DNA from: Methylomonas sp.
GTDB taxonomy: Bacteria; Pseudomonadota; Gammaproteobacteria; Methylococcales; Methylomonadaceae
DNA: 64,000 bases
Reading direction: 5' to 3'
NCBI GenBank assembly: GCA_002928965.1
Contig: PERU01000010.1
Location: 41,985 to 105,984 of the forward strand
Positions 63,911 through 64,000 of the stretch are shown here, piece after piece. The notes under the pieces were generated by a model. It did not search any database and had not been told where the DNA came from. It saw nothing but the letters and a program-made list of their open reading frames with translations. Each line of letters opens with the position of its first letter. Within the stretch, counting starts at the first letter, position 1. The position numbers and the translations under genes were made by a program.

Positions 63911-63985
63911 TCCCCCTTTGAAAAAGGGGGATCGAGGGGGATTTATTAAAAAATCTCCCCCCAACCCCTCTTTATCAAAGAGGGG
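63911..63985. repeat. Three-hairpin dispersed-repeat-like element
   Basis: Hairpin 1 is CCCCCTTT-GAA-AAAGGGGG (63912-63919 and 63923-63930). Hairpin 3 is CCCCTCTTT-ATC-AAAGAGGGG (63965-63973 and 63977-63985). Between them GGGGGATTT and AAATCTCCCCC pair imperfectly (63936-63944 and 63951-63961). Such C/G-tract palindromes recur in many bacterial genomes. It could also end the hox transcript. Confidence 0.65.
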
Positions 63986-64000
63986 AGCAAGAATCGTGTG

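Noticed and set aside
1..64000. tRNA, rRNA genes and CRISPR arrays
   Set aside because: Reading the intergenic regions showed no cloverleaf-like sequence, rRNA stretch or regularly spaced repeats; a covariance-model scan would be needed to be certain.

Overview
The window looks like a chromosomal segment of a gammaproteobacterium, most likely a type I methanotroph or close relative (Methylococcales). This is inferred from gene content, not from a marker gene. The supporting content is a complete gammaproteobacterial dcw cell-division cluster, a pilMNOPQ operon divergent from the PBP1A gene, a gpmI-envC / yibN-secB-gpsA locus, a MauG-like di-heme protein, a PEP-CTERM remnant, a CopC/HupE cluster and a soluble NAD-reducing [NiFe] hydrogenase. 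No rRNA, tRNA or CRISPR array was found.

Positions 1-9132 lie almost entirely on the minus strand. They hold two HupE/UreJ-type membrane proteins (one running off the left edge with a long C-terminal extension), a small exported helical protein, a CopC copper-binding protein between two lipoproteins, a QseBC-like two-component system and a qmcA/nfeD pair. The run from the response regulator at 7693 to the HupE/UreJ-2 protein at 2114 could be one metal-uptake and sensing locus, with copper the best guess.

Positions 9237-16770 hold the MoxR / DUF58 / TgpA trio, which is normally contiguous. Here it is split by about 3.4 kb containing a di-heme peroxidase-like gene, the wreck of a PEP-CTERM gene, and a 141-bp MITE with 14-bp terminal inverted repeats and a perfect 8-bp target duplication. 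Positions 16875-39209 are mostly housekeeping: a MarR regulator, ubiK, comM, pilQPONM, mrcA, rpmE, an AmpG-like permease, nhaD, a sulfite reductase with its DUF934 partner, and ctpA-envC-gpmI. A possible small RNA or attenuated leader precedes gpmI. Divergent from it are a BigR/SqrR-type ArsR regulator, a YibN-like rhodanese, secB and gpsA.

Positions 39454-57948 are the dcw cluster: a strong sigma70-like promoter, 10-bp-spaced MraZ-type boxes, then mraZ (TTG start), rsmH, ftsL, ftsI, murE, murF, mraY, murD, ftsW, murG, murC, murB, ddlB, ftsQ, ftsA, ftsZ, a hairpin terminator and lpxC. Most genes overlap by 1-4 bases, which suggests translational coupling.

Positions 57985-63890 hold dciA (minus strand) and, only 33 bp away and divergent, hoxF-hoxU-hoxY-(membrane protein)-hoxH-hoxW. 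The extra gene between hoxY and hoxH encodes a small membrane protein built from two related halves. It is the best candidate for an undescribed component in this window, possibly a membrane anchor or accessory for a hydrogenase normally regarded as soluble. The window ends in a three-hairpin dispersed-repeat-like sequence.
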